Source: Bacteroidota bacterium (GTDB taxonomy: Bacteria; Bacteroidota; Bacteroidia; 2-12-FULL-35-15). From it: 64,000 bases of DNA. The translations under genes and the position numbers were made by a program. The stretch lies in the NCBI GenBank assembly GCA_947479085.1, contig CANJYB010000001.1, positions 186,001 to 250,000 on the forward strand. Reading direction: 5' to 3'. The notes beneath the pieces are model-generated. The model searched no databases. It had not been told where the DNA came from and saw only the letters and a list, made by a program, of their open reading frames with translations. Positions 25,484 through 33,783 of this stretch are shown here, one piece after another (position 1 is the stretch's first letter; the number at the start of each line of letters is the position of its first letter).

Positions 25484-26504
25484 ATAAATTTAAACGTTGG
25501 TACAATTTACTTTTTCGTTCTGATAAAAAGGTTTCAATTAATAAAAGCAGTAATGCAGCCGAAACAAACCACTGAAAACGGTCTTCATAATCACTGTACA
25601 TTTTACTGTCAAATTGTTTTTTCTCTAATTTGTTTATAGCATCCAATACATTATTTAATCCTGCATCCGAATTGGAAGCATGAACATAAATTCCGTTTCC
25701 GGCCGAAGCAATTTCCTGTAGCGTTTGTTCATTCAGTTTGGTTACCACTGTGTTTCCCTCTTTGTCTTTCCTGAATCCTTCCCTCACATTTCCTCTGAAC
25801 ATGGGTATTGGAGTGCCTTCTGCTGAGCCCATTCCGATAGTATGAATTGTAATTCCTTTTTCTGCTGCTGCTTCAGCAGACTTTACAGCTCCTGCCTCAT
25901 TATCTTCTCCATCTGTAATAATTACAATTGCTTTATTTTTCCCTTCATCCTTTCCAAATGATTCCAATGCTAAATCTATTGCCGCACCTATGTCTGTTCC
26001 CTGTGTAGGAATTAAATCGGTATTGATGCTTTCCAAAAATAATTTCCCTGCTGAATAATCTGTTGTAATAGGTAACTGAACGTATGCCTGTCCTGCAAAT
26101 ACTATAATACCTATACGGTCTCCTTCCAGTTTGTCAAGCAGTTTGGAGATGGCCTGTTTTGCTCTTTCCAAACGGTTAGGCTGCAAATCTTCTGCTTTCA
26201 TACTGTTCGATACATCCAGACAAATCATTAAATCAGCTCCTTTCCTTTTTACTTCTTCCAGCTTGGTTCCGACCTGTGGATTAACAATACCAATAATTAA
26301 AAAAGCAAATGCAACGGAAAATAAAATAAACTTCCAGAACCGTTTTGATCTGGATACGTCAGGGAATAGCCTTTGAATCACAGCCATATCACCGTAGTTC
26401 TTCAAAGCCCTTTTTCTCCAGATATTCACCACCATGTAAATGACAATGAACAAAGGAATTAAACCTAAAGCGTATAAATATATTTTATGTTCTAACTGAA
26501 ACAT
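25467..26504 (-). CDS. batB: BatB: VWA-domain membrane protein
   Basis: 345 residues. Two membrane segments at the start (about 9-28, 57-76) and one at the end (about 310-330) flank a von Willebrand A domain with a full MIDAS: DVSNS (in LMICLDVSNSMKAEDL), a Thr in 'TDYSAG' and 'TDGEDNE'. Aligns in layout with BatA, with which it is paired. The domain faces the periplasm and binds a divalent metal. Confidence 0.92.
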   Translation of the reverse strand: MFQLEHKIYLYALGLIPLFIVIYMVVNIWRKRALKNYGDMAVIQRLFPDVSRSKRFWKFILFSVAFAFLIIGIVNPQVGTKLEEVKRKGADLMICLDVSNSMKAEDLQPNRLERAKQAISKLLDKLEGDRIGIIVFAGQAYVQLPITTDYSAGKLFLESINTDLIPTQGTDIGAAIDLALESFGKDEGKNKAIVIITDGEDNEAGAVKSAEAAAEKGITIHTIGMGSAEGTPIPMFRGNVREGFRKDKEGNTVVTKLNEQTLQEIASAGNGIYVHASNSDAGLNNVLDAINKLEKKQFDSKMYSDYEDRFQWFVSAALLLLLIETFLSERKSKLYQRLNLFGNGK

Positions 26505-26569
26505 TTAATTTTTTTCTTTAAGCAACCCACCTGAAACCTTTCTCCTTTTTCGAGAGGTTAGGAGGGGTG

Positions 26570-27580
26570 CTATGGTATACTTTTTAAATAAGTGTTTTTT
26601 AATAAAAATTCAATTAACAATAACAAAGCAGCACTGATTGCAAATGGTAAAAAATGTTCTGCTTTATTAGTAAAATTCTTTTCTTCAAAAATTGTTTTTT
26701 CAAGTCGGTCAATCTCTTTGTAAATATTTTTTAGCTTGTCATTATCTGTAGCACGAAAATATTTCCCTCCTGTTCCATCCGCTATTTCACCCAATGTCTT
26801 TTCATCAATATTTACATCCACATAACCGTACTGGTAACTCCCATCGGGGTACATTGCAACCGGGGCAAGTGCTTTACCGATAGTTCCCACACCAACCGTA
26901 TAAACACGGACTCCAAATGCTTTTGCAATTTCAGCTGCTGTTAATGGCGCCACCGAACCCTGGTTATTTACCCCATCCGTTAATAGAATCACTACTTTGC
27001 TTTTTGCTTTACTGTCTTTTACCCTCGAAACTGCTGTTGCCAAACCATTTCCGATGGCTGTTCCATCAGCCACCATCCCGGTATGTATTCCCTGGAAAAG
27101 ATTTTTTATTACCGCATGGTCTGTGGTAAGCGGACATTGCGTAAAACTTTCTCCACTGAATATTACCAATCCTATCCTGTCATTAGGGCGGCTGTCAATA
27201 AAATCCTGTGCCACTTCCTTTGCAGCCTCTATCCGGTTTGGTTTAAAATCCTTTGCCAACATACTTCCCGAAATATCAAGGCACATTACAATGTCAATTC
27301 CTTCCGTTTTTACATCTTTATAACTCGAACGCGATTGAGGACGAGCCAGAACAACTATCATCAAAGCAATTGCCATTACTCTTAATACAATTCCTGCATG
27401 ACGCAGGTATTGTTTAAACGACCTTTTTATTCCGTCAAACCCTGATATGGTTGATACTTTTAACTCGGCAGAATAGGTTTTGTTTTTCCAGATGTACCAT
27501 GCGATTATGGCAGGTATCAGCAGCAACAGCCAAAGCAATTCCTTGTTCGCAAAAGTTATATCATTAAAAAAATCAAACAT
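26570..27580 (-). CDS. batA: BatA: VWA-domain membrane protein
   Basis: 336 residues, same plan as BatB: membrane segments at about 14-29, 56-77 and 308-328, and a VWA domain with MIDAS DISGS (MCLDISGSMLAKDF), 'TTDHAV' and 'TDGVNNQG'. Bat operons give oxygen tolerance and stress resistance in Bacteroidota and spirochaetes; the mechanism is thought to be periplasmic complex assembly with MoxR. The 65-bp gap to batB holds a 'gaggttaggaggggtg' fragment like the repeats at 36630. Confidence 0.92.
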   Translation of the reverse strand: MFDFFNDITFANKELLWLLLLIPAIIAWYIWKNKTYSAELKVSTISGFDGIKRSFKQYLRHAGIVLRVMAIALMIVVLARPQSRSSYKDVKTEGIDIVMCLDISGSMLAKDFKPNRIEAAKEVAQDFIDSRPNDRIGLVIFSGESFTQCPLTTDHAVIKNLFQGIHTGMVADGTAIGNGLATAVSRVKDSKAKSKVVILLTDGVNNQGSVAPLTAAEIAKAFGVRVYTVGVGTIGKALAPVAMYPDGSYQYGYVDVNIDEKTLGEIADGTGGKYFRATDNDKLKNIYKEIDRLEKTIFEEKNFTNKAEHFLPFAISAALLLLIEFLLKNTYLKSIP

Positions 27581-27584
27581 AAGT

Positions 27585-28589
27585 TTATCCCTGTTTACTG
27601 TTTGCTATAGCTTGTTTACTTTTTTCTTCTTCCTCTTTCTTTGTGCCGTTAATAAACGCATAACTATTTGCAAGGCTGTCTTCGTTTTCAGTTGGCGTAG
27701 GTTGCTCTTTAGCAAACTTTACCAAATCGGATAATATCAATACCTGTTTTAATTTTGCTTTGCTGTCTTCATCCACCGCCACATTTCTGAAGCCGTATAA
27801 TATTTCATCAGTGGTTTGTTCCAATGCCTGTATCTTAAAACGGTTCTCAATATATTCACGGACAATATCAGTAAGCGAACTGTAATATAACTTCAGCTTT
27901 CCTTCCTGCCATAGTTTATCACTCTTCAGTTTTTCCAGTTTTTCATAAGCAATTACGTGAGCAGGTATTTTAGGCACTTCCACCATTATCACTTCCGGTT
28001 TCACTTTCCTGAATCTTCTTACAATGTAAATAATAACAAGGGTTACAATTAATGCAATCAACGTTCCCCATACCACATACATATTGTCTTTTAACCAGTC
28101 AAGGAAAGTATAGCTTTGTTCGTAAGGTGGCTTAATATCTTTAATGGCAATAGTTGTATCCACAGTCATTCCGCCAACCTGCAATAACAATGGTTCGGTT
28201 AAAATACCGTTGGTGTCTCCGTTCACCATAAACTTAAATGGAGGAATGGCCCAGTAACCGGAGTCAAATGAAGTAATGTAAAGTGTTTTGGATTGAATAA
28301 ACTGAACAGGATTATTTTTATCAGGAATAATGGTATCTAATTTCGACTGACCAGCCACTTCCACTTCCTTACGCAATGTATCAGGTATTTCCGGCCATTG
28401 AATCTTAATATGTTTTCCGTTATCAGCTTTGTATTGTATGCTGAGTTTCAGTTTTACCTGCTGCCCTATTTTAATATTATTACTGTCGAGAGTAGCAGTA
28501 GCTTTAATATCCTGGGCAAAAGATGCAAATGAAATAAAAAGCGTTGCACACAACAATAATGTTGTTTGAATTAACTTTATATTTTTCAT
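27585..28589 (-). CDS. Bat-operon membrane protein with beta domain
   Basis: 334 residues from the Met at 28589, which gives a clean signal peptide (MKNIKLIQTTLLLCATLFIS ... SFAQ). A longer reading from 28637 adds 16 residues with two Cys and is unlikely. An N-terminal BatD-like beta domain (about 25-150) is followed by a membrane segment at about 172-190 and a helical cytoplasmic part (LEKLKSDKLWQEGKLKLYYS). The gene sits between the DUF58 gene and batA, as is usual in Bacteroidota Bat operons, and probably is part of the same complex. The last codons (KQAIANSKQG) are made of intergenic-like words. Confidence 0.8.
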   Translation of the reverse strand: MKNIKLIQTTLLLCATLFISFASFAQDIKATATLDSNNIKIGQQVKLKLSIQYKADNGKHIKIQWPEIPDTLRKEVEVAGQSKLDTIIPDKNNPVQFIQSKTLYITSFDSGYWAIPPFKFMVNGDTNGILTEPLLLQVGGMTVDTTIAIKDIKPPYEQSYTFLDWLKDNMYVVWGTLIALIVTLVIIYIVRRFRKVKPEVIMVEVPKIPAHVIAYEKLEKLKSDKLWQEGKLKLYYSSLTDIVREYIENRFKIQALEQTTDEILYGFRNVAVDEDSKAKLKQVLILSDLVKFAKEQPTPTENEDSLANSYAFINGTKKEEEEKSKQAIANSKQG

Positions 28590-28680
28590 TTTAAATTTCA
28601 TTCTTTTAGTTTTACCACAGATTGCACAGATGCGCACAGATTCGTAAATTCGTTCCCCTTGAGGGATTCGTTATCCGAAC

Positions 28681-29544
28681 CTATCTTCTCTTAAACAAAT
28701 TAGTCAACGGCTGCACATACGATTCTGCTGTATTAATATTGGCAGTATCCACACCGGACCGGCTAAACATTTCCTTTAAACTATCTTCTCTTCTTTTGGC
28801 TGTTGCCGCAAAATGAGTTCTTACTTTTTTATCCGAAGTGTCCACCCATTTTATTGTTCCGGTTTCAGCATCAATAAATTTCACCAAACCTACATTAGGC
28901 AATTCCTGTTCGCGTTTATCATAAATGCGAAGTGCCACCAGGTCATGCTTTTTGTTTGCAATCTTTAAAGCATCAGAAAATTTATCATCCATAAAATCGG
29001 AAATCAAAAAAGCGATACTTCTTTTTTTAATCACACCGGTAAGGTATTTCAGTGCAAGTTCAATATTGGTTTTTTTATGATCCGGCTCAAACTCTATCAA
29101 ATCGCGAATAATGCGCAACACGTGACTCTTTCCTTTTTTAGGCGGAATAAACTTTTCTATTTTATCGGTAAAGAAAATAATACCAATTTTATCATTATTC
29201 TGAATAGAAGAAAAAGCAAGCACTGCACATAACTCGGTAATCAATTCATGTTTCAGTTGCTTCTGTGTTCCAAACTCTCCCGAAGCACTAACATCCACCA
29301 GCAGCATCACCGTCATTTCGCGCTCTTCTTCAAACACTTTTACAAACGGAGTATTAAACCTCGCAGTCACATTCCAGTCAATCGAACGAATATCATCACC
29401 GGGCTGGTATTCCCTCACCTCGCTGAACGTCATCCCTCTTCCCTTAAAAGCACTATGGTACTCTCCCGAAAATATCTGGTTCGAGAGACCACGTGTTTTA
29501 ATCTCAATCTTTCTGACTTTCTTTAATAGTTCGCTTGTTTCCAT
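28681..29544 (-). CDS. DUF58-domain protein of the MoxR/Bat operon
   Basis: 287 residues, soluble. Family motifs are 'GRGMTFSEVREYQPGDDIRSIDW' (in two parts), 'NVTARFNTPFVKVFEEERE' and a VWA-like fold with 'LLVDVSASGEF'. DUF58 proteins accompany MoxR ATPases in nearly all genomes and are their probable partner. Upstream, between this gene and moxR, is the inserted four-helix-bundle gene with its repeats. Confidence 0.92.
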   Translation of the reverse strand: METSELLKKVRKIEIKTRGLSNQIFSGEYHSAFKGRGMTFSEVREYQPGDDIRSIDWNVTARFNTPFVKVFEEEREMTVMLLVDVSASGEFGTQKQLKHELITELCAVLAFSSIQNNDKIGIIFFTDKIEKFIPPKKGKSHVLRIIRDLIEFEPDHKKTNIELALKYLTGVIKKRSIAFLISDFMDDKFSDALKIANKKHDLVALRIYDKREQELPNVGLVKFIDAETGTIKWVDTSDKKVRTHFAATAKRREDSLKEMFSRSGVDTANINTAESYVQPLTNLFKRR

Positions 29545-29550
29545 ATTATT

Positions 29551-29767
29551 GGGACGAAGGACGCAAAAACGGGGCGAGGGACGATACGCTCCCTGAAGTA
29601 ATAAGTGATGAATTACTCAATCCCATTTTCATTTAATTTTATTCTTTAGTGTTTATTGTTATTAATACCTAATTATAACTCCTCGCCCCTCGTCCCTTTT
29701 TTCGTCCCTCGTCCCTTTTTCCGTCCCTCGTCCCTTTTTTCCGTCCCTCGTCCCTTCTTTCGTCCCT
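29551..29767. repeat. GTCCCTC repeat array, left side of the four-helix gene
   Basis: At 29680-29767, about four units of CGTCCCTCGTCCCTTTTTC type (18-20 bp). Two inverted single units (GGGACGAAGGACG, GGGGCGAGGGACG) are at 29552-29585. The same unit forms the array at 30167-30380 on the other side of the gene. Confidence 0.85.
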
Positions 29768-30139
29768 TTATTTCCCTTCCTTTTTCTTTTCCTCCAATGT
29801 CTGTATTGATTTTGTCAACATTGAAATAATTGCATCCAGTTTTTCAGTTCGTTGTGTTATCAAAGTTTCATTTAATAGAAATTTACTCTTTCTATACCAA
29901 CCTTTGCTTTCACGTGCCGAACCTCTTGAGATTCTTAAAAACTGAGGATATTCTTTTCCAAATCCTCTTCCATAACCTTCTTCAATATTCGCGGATATTG
30001 AGCCGACACATCGGATTAATTGTTTTGTTAATTCTTTACCTCTTACGTCTTTTAGTAAAACTTCCGAATCTCCCCAGCACTCATCCCATAGTTCCAAAGA
30101 AAGCTGATAAAACCTGATTTCATCCAATCTATCTTTCAT
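29768..30139 (-). CDS. Four-helix-bundle protein (23S rRNA intervening-sequence family)
   Basis: 123 residues, all-helical, with the family pattern: 'FYQLSLELWDECW', 'KELTKQLIRCVGSISANIEEGYGR', 'KEYPQFLRISRGSARESKGW' and an end helix 'ISMLTKSIQTLEEKKK' (motifs given in parts). The fold is that of the S23/IVS proteins encoded in split 23S rRNA genes and of the Avd accessory protein of diversity-generating retroelements. Here it stands alone inside the moxR-bat operon, between two tandem arrays of one 19-bp unit. Function unknown; there is no reverse transcriptase and no rRNA nearby. Confidence 0.85.
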   Translation of the reverse strand: MKDRLDEIRFYQLSLELWDECWGDSEVLLKDVRGKELTKQLIRCVGSISANIEEGYGRGFGKEYPQFLRISRGSARESKGWYRKSKFLLNETLITQRTEKLDAIISMLTKSIQTLEEKKKEGK

Positions 30140-30166
30140 TCTATTCCATTTGTTTTAGTTAGCGCT

Positions 30167-30380
30167 CCCTTGCCCCACGCCCCTTTTCCGTCCCTCGTCC
30201 CACGTCTCCTCTTCCGTCCCTCGTCCCATCTTCCGTCCCTCGTCCCTACTCTCGTCCCTCGTCCCTTCTTCCGCCCCTCGTCCCTACTATCGTCCCACGT
30301 CCCTTTTCCGTCCCTCGTCCCTATTATCGTCCCTCGTCCCTTCTTCCGCCCCTCGTCCCTTCTTCCGTCCCTCGTCCCCC
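30167..30380. repeat. GTCCCTC repeat array, right side of the four-helix gene
   Basis: About eleven units of the 19-bp type CGTCCCTCGTCCCTTCTTC, with third-position-like changes (CGCCCCTCGTCCCTACTAT, CGTCCCACGTCCC). It reaches to 1 bp from the moxR stop codon (30381). On the minus strand it reads as GGGACGAGGGACG. Confidence 0.88.
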
Positions 30381-31367
30381 TTAAGGTACCTCAATCGTAT
30401 TTAAAATCTCATTCACTATCATCTCCGAAGTAATGTTCTCCGCTTCGGCTTCGTAGGTAAGGCCGATACGGTGGCGCAACACATCTGTACAGATGGCACG
30501 CACATCTTCCGGAATAACATACCCTCTGCGTTTAATAAATGCGTATGCTTTGGCAGCCATTGCCAGGTTAATACTTGCACGTGGCGAACCACCGAAGCTA
30601 ATCAACCCTGCAAATTTATTCAGTTTATATTCAGCCGGGAAACGTGTTGCAAACACAATGTCCACTATGTATTTTTCAATTTTCTCATCCATGTACACAT
30701 CCTTCACCACCTTACGTGCGTTCAGAATGTCGTCTGTTTTTAATATTTGATTTACAGAAGGGTATTCCGAAGCAAGGTTCTGGCGGATGATTTTACGCTC
30801 ATCTTCCTTGTTAGGATATCCTATAACTACTTTCAGCATAAAACGATCCACCTGCGCTTCCGGCAATGGATACGTACCTTCCTGTTCAATCGGGTTTTGA
30901 GTAGCCAATACCAGGAAAGGATTAGGAAGTTTAAACGTTTGCTCACCTATGGTCACTTGTTTCTCCTGCATCGCTTCAAGCAAAGCTGACTGCACTTTTG
31001 CAGGGGCACGGTTAATCTCATCGGCCAATATAAAATTAGCGAAGATGGGACCATGCTTTACGGTAAACTCTTCTTTCTTTTGACTATAAATCATGGTACC
31101 AATCAAATCGGCTGGTAACAAGTCGGGTGTAAATTGAATACGGCTGAAGTTAGCATGAATGGTATTGGCAAGCGATTTAATCGCAAGGGTTTTTGCCAGT
31201 CCCGGAACTCCTTCCAGCAGAATGTGTCCGTTGCTCAACAGTCCTATTAACAGACGTTCTACCATGTATTTCTGACCTACTATTACTTTATCCATTTCCA
31301 AAGTAAGCAGGTCAACAAATGCAGATTCGCGTTGAATGCGTTCGTTTAATTCTTTAATATCAGTCAT
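30381..31367 (-). CDS. MoxR-family AAA+ ATPase
   Basis: 328 residues. Walker A is 'GVPGLAKT', Walker B 'FILADEINRAPAKVQ', with sensor 1 'LATQNP' and 'GTYPLPEAQVDRF', the MoxR signature. It is the first gene of the moxR-DUF58-Bat operon and probably acts as a chaperone that modifies the VWA proteins. Confidence 0.93.
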   Translation of the reverse strand: MTDIKELNERIQRESAFVDLLTLEMDKVIVGQKYMVERLLIGLLSNGHILLEGVPGLAKTLAIKSLANTIHANFSRIQFTPDLLPADLIGTMIYSQKKEEFTVKHGPIFANFILADEINRAPAKVQSALLEAMQEKQVTIGEQTFKLPNPFLVLATQNPIEQEGTYPLPEAQVDRFMLKVVIGYPNKEDERKIIRQNLASEYPSVNQILKTDDILNARKVVKDVYMDEKIEKYIVDIVFATRFPAEYKLNKFAGLISFGGSPRASINLAMAAKAYAFIKRRGYVIPEDVRAICTDVLRHRIGLTYEAEAENITSEMIVNEILNTIEVP

Positions 31368-31623
31368 CGTTTTTAGTTTTTTTTTTGAGATAATACCTAA
31401 CGTTTTTTAACGTGCACAAAAGTAACCACAATGCCACCACTGCTCATTGCACTGCTTGTTAAAAATTGTTAACGCTCTCCCGATTTAGGACTTTTTAAGA
31501 AATCAATAGCCATAGGGGTTTCAGCCATTTCATAGCGCGGCAAACTTGGCGCATTTATTTGCTTTTTTTATACCAAAAAAACAAGGGGAAACACCTGCAC
31601 TTCATCCGGAAAAATATCCCGGT

Positions 31624-32952
31624 TTAATTTCTTCTGTACGTTCTTATTTTAGCATCCTTGCCTTTCAGTTTTTCTTTCTGTGCAGGTCCGCCAAGGTTTA
31701 CTTTTTTATTCTTCTCTTTCTTTTCATGAAAAGCAGGACCGGGAACATACGTATCCTTGCCCTTCTTCTGCTTTATCTTATCCACCATCTTCGGCAGTTC
31801 ATCATCCGTCAGCACTTTCGAAATCACCACACCTTCCGGCAATGGCTCATACGGAATCGCTTTATTCATCACGGTTTCTATCTCCACCTGGTAATCCAGT
31901 TCTGCTTCGCTTATAAACGTAATCGCCACACCATCCTTGTTTGCCCTTCCGGTACGGCCTATTCGGTGTATGTAATCTTCGGGCGTTTCAGGCGTATCAA
32001 AGTTCACCACATGCGTCACATCCGTTATGTCAAGCCCGCGGGCCACAATGTCCGTAGCCACCAGCACTCTTTTGGTTCCCTCATGAAACTGCTTCAGCGC
32101 ATTAATCCTTGCCGTTTGCGAAAGGTTGGAATGTATCACCACCACTTCCTCCGGAAACCGCATCTTCAGCGTATCAAACAAACTATCCGCGAGTTTCTTG
32201 GTACCCGTAAACACCAGCACCTTCACCAGGCTCTCATCATTCTTCAGCAAATACTCCAGCAAATTTACCTTGGTATTAAAGTTCGGAACATGATAACATA
32301 CCTGTATAATTTTTTCAAGCGGGGTACCATGTGGAGTCACTTCTATCTTATGCGGTTCGTAAAAATATTTTCCAATCACTCCTTCTATCTCCTCATTCAT
32401 CGTGGCCGAAAACAGCAGGTTCTGCCTTTTGTTCGGCAGCGACTCCAGGAAACTCAGCAGCTGCTGCCTGAACCCCAGGCTCAGCATCTGGTCCACTTCA
32501 TCTATCACCAGTTGTTTAATATCTTTCAATCTCAAAATCCCTGTCAGCGAAAGGTCCACCAGCCGGCCCGGAGTAGCCACTATAATATCCACCCCGTCAT
32601 ACACCAGTTGCTTTTGCGTAGCCATGTTGGTGCCCCCGTATATCGCCACAAAGCGCACACTCATGTAAGTGCTCAGCTTCTCTATCTCCCTCACTATCTG
32701 CAGCACCAGCTCCCTGGTAGGCACCACCACCAGCACCCTCGGGTGGCGCTTTTCCGAATACTTCAGCTGCCTCAGTATGGGCAGCAGGTAAGCAAACGTT
32801 TTACCCGTACCCGTTTGCGCTATGCCTATCACATCCCGCCCCGACATAATTATGGGGAACGCCTCCACCTGTATAGGAGTTGGCTCTATATAACCCAGTT
32901 CATTTAATGCATTCAGCAAAGGTTTGCTTAAGTTTAGTTTTTCGAACGACAC
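31624..32952 (-). CDS. DEAD-box RNA helicase
   Basis: 442 residues with Q motif ('NELGYIEPTPIQVEAFP'), I AQTGTGKT, Ia PTRELV, Ib TPGR, II DEVD (a DEAD variant), III SAT, IV 'VLVFTGTK', V 'ATDIVARGLDI' and VI HRIGRTGR. A short basic tail (KKEKNKKVNLGGPAQKEKLKG) is usual for the RhlE-like group. It probably remodels RNA in ribosome assembly or cold response. The array A element (33153-33537) points toward its start, 200 bp away. A 453-codon open frame on the other strand is a shadow. Confidence 0.93.
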   Translation of the reverse strand: MSFEKLNLSKPLLNALNELGYIEPTPIQVEAFPIIMSGRDVIGIAQTGTGKTFAYLLPILRQLKYSEKRHPRVLVVVPTRELVLQIVREIEKLSTYMSVRFVAIYGGTNMATQKQLVYDGVDIIVATPGRLVDLSLTGILRLKDIKQLVIDEVDQMLSLGFRQQLLSFLESLPNKRQNLLFSATMNEEIEGVIGKYFYEPHKIEVTPHGTPLEKIIQVCYHVPNFNTKVNLLEYLLKNDESLVKVLVFTGTKKLADSLFDTLKMRFPEEVVVIHSNLSQTARINALKQFHEGTKRVLVATDIVARGLDITDVTHVVNFDTPETPEDYIHRIGRTGRANKDGVAITFISEAELDYQVEIETVMNKAIPYEPLPEGVVISKVLTDDELPKMVDKIKQKKGKDTYVPGPAFHEKKEKNKKVNLGGPAQKEKLKGKDAKIRTYRRN

Positions 32953-33033
32953 GATAATTTATTTTTAATGAGCGGCAAAGGTAAACTAATAAAATAAGCA
33001 AACGATATTTGGTGATTGGGGGGTGAGAATTAT

Positions 33034-33150
33034 GGGCAGACACCCGGTATTTAATTTTCATCGGTCTTTGTGTTCTTAAATAAACGAAACAAGTCAACTT
33101 AATTTGCCTAGTTACCTGCCTGAATAGGGTTAAAAAGGCAAAATAACCCT
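33034..33150. other. Helicase upstream region: repeat fragment and hairpin
   Basis: 'gggcagacaccc' at 33034 matches the end motif of the 220-bp element (for example 50505-50514). A 7-bp stem, AGGGTTA ... TAACCCT, lies at 33126-33150, next to the conserved flank of array A. No gene is seen from 32953 to 33783. Confidence 0.4.
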
Positions 33151-33152
33151 AA

Positions 33153-33280
33153 AAAAGAACCTTAATAGGACTACATGGGCAGGCAAGACCCAAATATGTC
33201 AAAAATGCAGTAAAAATAACGCCAAATCGGCATGAAATGAGCTGCGCTTAGTGGGACAAGGGTTTCCAAAGGAAAAAAAA
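33153..33280 (-). repeat. 128-bp conserved flank of array A
   Basis: The reverse complement aligns without gaps to 51261-51388; about 110 of 128 bases agree by hand count. It begins with T8 then CCTTTGGAAA and includes TGCCGATTTGGCGTTATTTT and AGTCCTA(A/T)TAAGGTTC. In both copies it touches the end of a 21-bp array. Confidence 0.85.
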
Positions 33281-33285
33281 GGCTG

Positions 33286-33537
33286 TCGTAAGATGTAAAA
33301 CTTCAATTGACAGATGTAAAACTTCAATCGTAAGATGTAAAACTCCAATTGACAGATGTAAAACTTCAATCGTAAGATGTCAAACCTCAATCGTAAGATG
33401 TAAAACTCCAATTGACAGATGTAAAACTTCAATCGTAAGATGTAAAACTTCAATCGTAAGGTGTCAAACTTCAATTGACAGACCTCAAACTTCAATTGAC
33501 AGATGTCAAACTCCAATCGTACGACCTCAGTAAGCAA
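33286..33537. repeat. 21-bp tandem array A, 12 units
   Basis: Twelve units of exactly 21 bp (252 bp), no indels. Two main forms are TCGTAAGATGTAAAACTTCAA and TTGACAGATGTAAAACTTCAA, in the order 1-2-1-2-1-1-2-1-1-2-2-1 (last one diverged). Read on the minus strand it would give LRLKFYI/CQLEFYI heptads, but there is no start site or other support for a protein. The array ends right at the conserved flank. Confidence 0.92.
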
Positions 33538-33705
33538 TCGAAGGCTATTTTAGGTTTTTTGAAAAAGGAGGGCAACAATGGGTTAAATAATAGCTGAAAT
33601 ATTATGTAGCTGAAAAATGACATTATAATATATAGTATATGGAAAAAGAATGGTACAAAAACCGGTTTTCAGATACGTATAAAAAATGAAAATAATGATA
33701 ATTAT

Positions 33706-33736
33706 TTTGTTTATTTAAAAAAATGTAATAATTTTG
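33706..33736 (+). promoter_or_regulatory. Full Bacteroidota promoter for the gene at 33784
   Basis: TTTG at 33706-33709, a 19-bp spacer and TAATTTTG at 33729-33736 fit the sigma-ABfr consensus TTTG-N19-TAnnTTTG exactly. The start codon lies 47 bp downstream. Confidence 0.75.
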
Positions 33737-33783
33737 CTATTGATAATTAAATAAACAGTATTAATCTTTAAAAAAACGAAATT

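Noticed and set aside
29768-30139. Diversity-generating retroelement accessory gene (avd)
   Set aside because: The fold is similar, but there is no reverse transcriptase and no template/variable repeat pair in the window.
29680-30380. CRISPR array
   Set aside because: The GTCCCTC units are contiguous without unique spacers, and no cas gene is near. The same holds for the 21-bp arrays.
31546-32907. 453-codon open frame on the plus strand
   Set aside because: It lies antisense to the DEAD-box helicase, which has all family motifs; the peptide (His/Arg/Gln-rich) matches no family.
33199-33537. 112-codon frame with LRLKFYI/CQLEFYI heptads
   Set aside because: Made entirely by the 21-bp array and its flank; similar open frames appear in several phases because 21 is divisible by 3.
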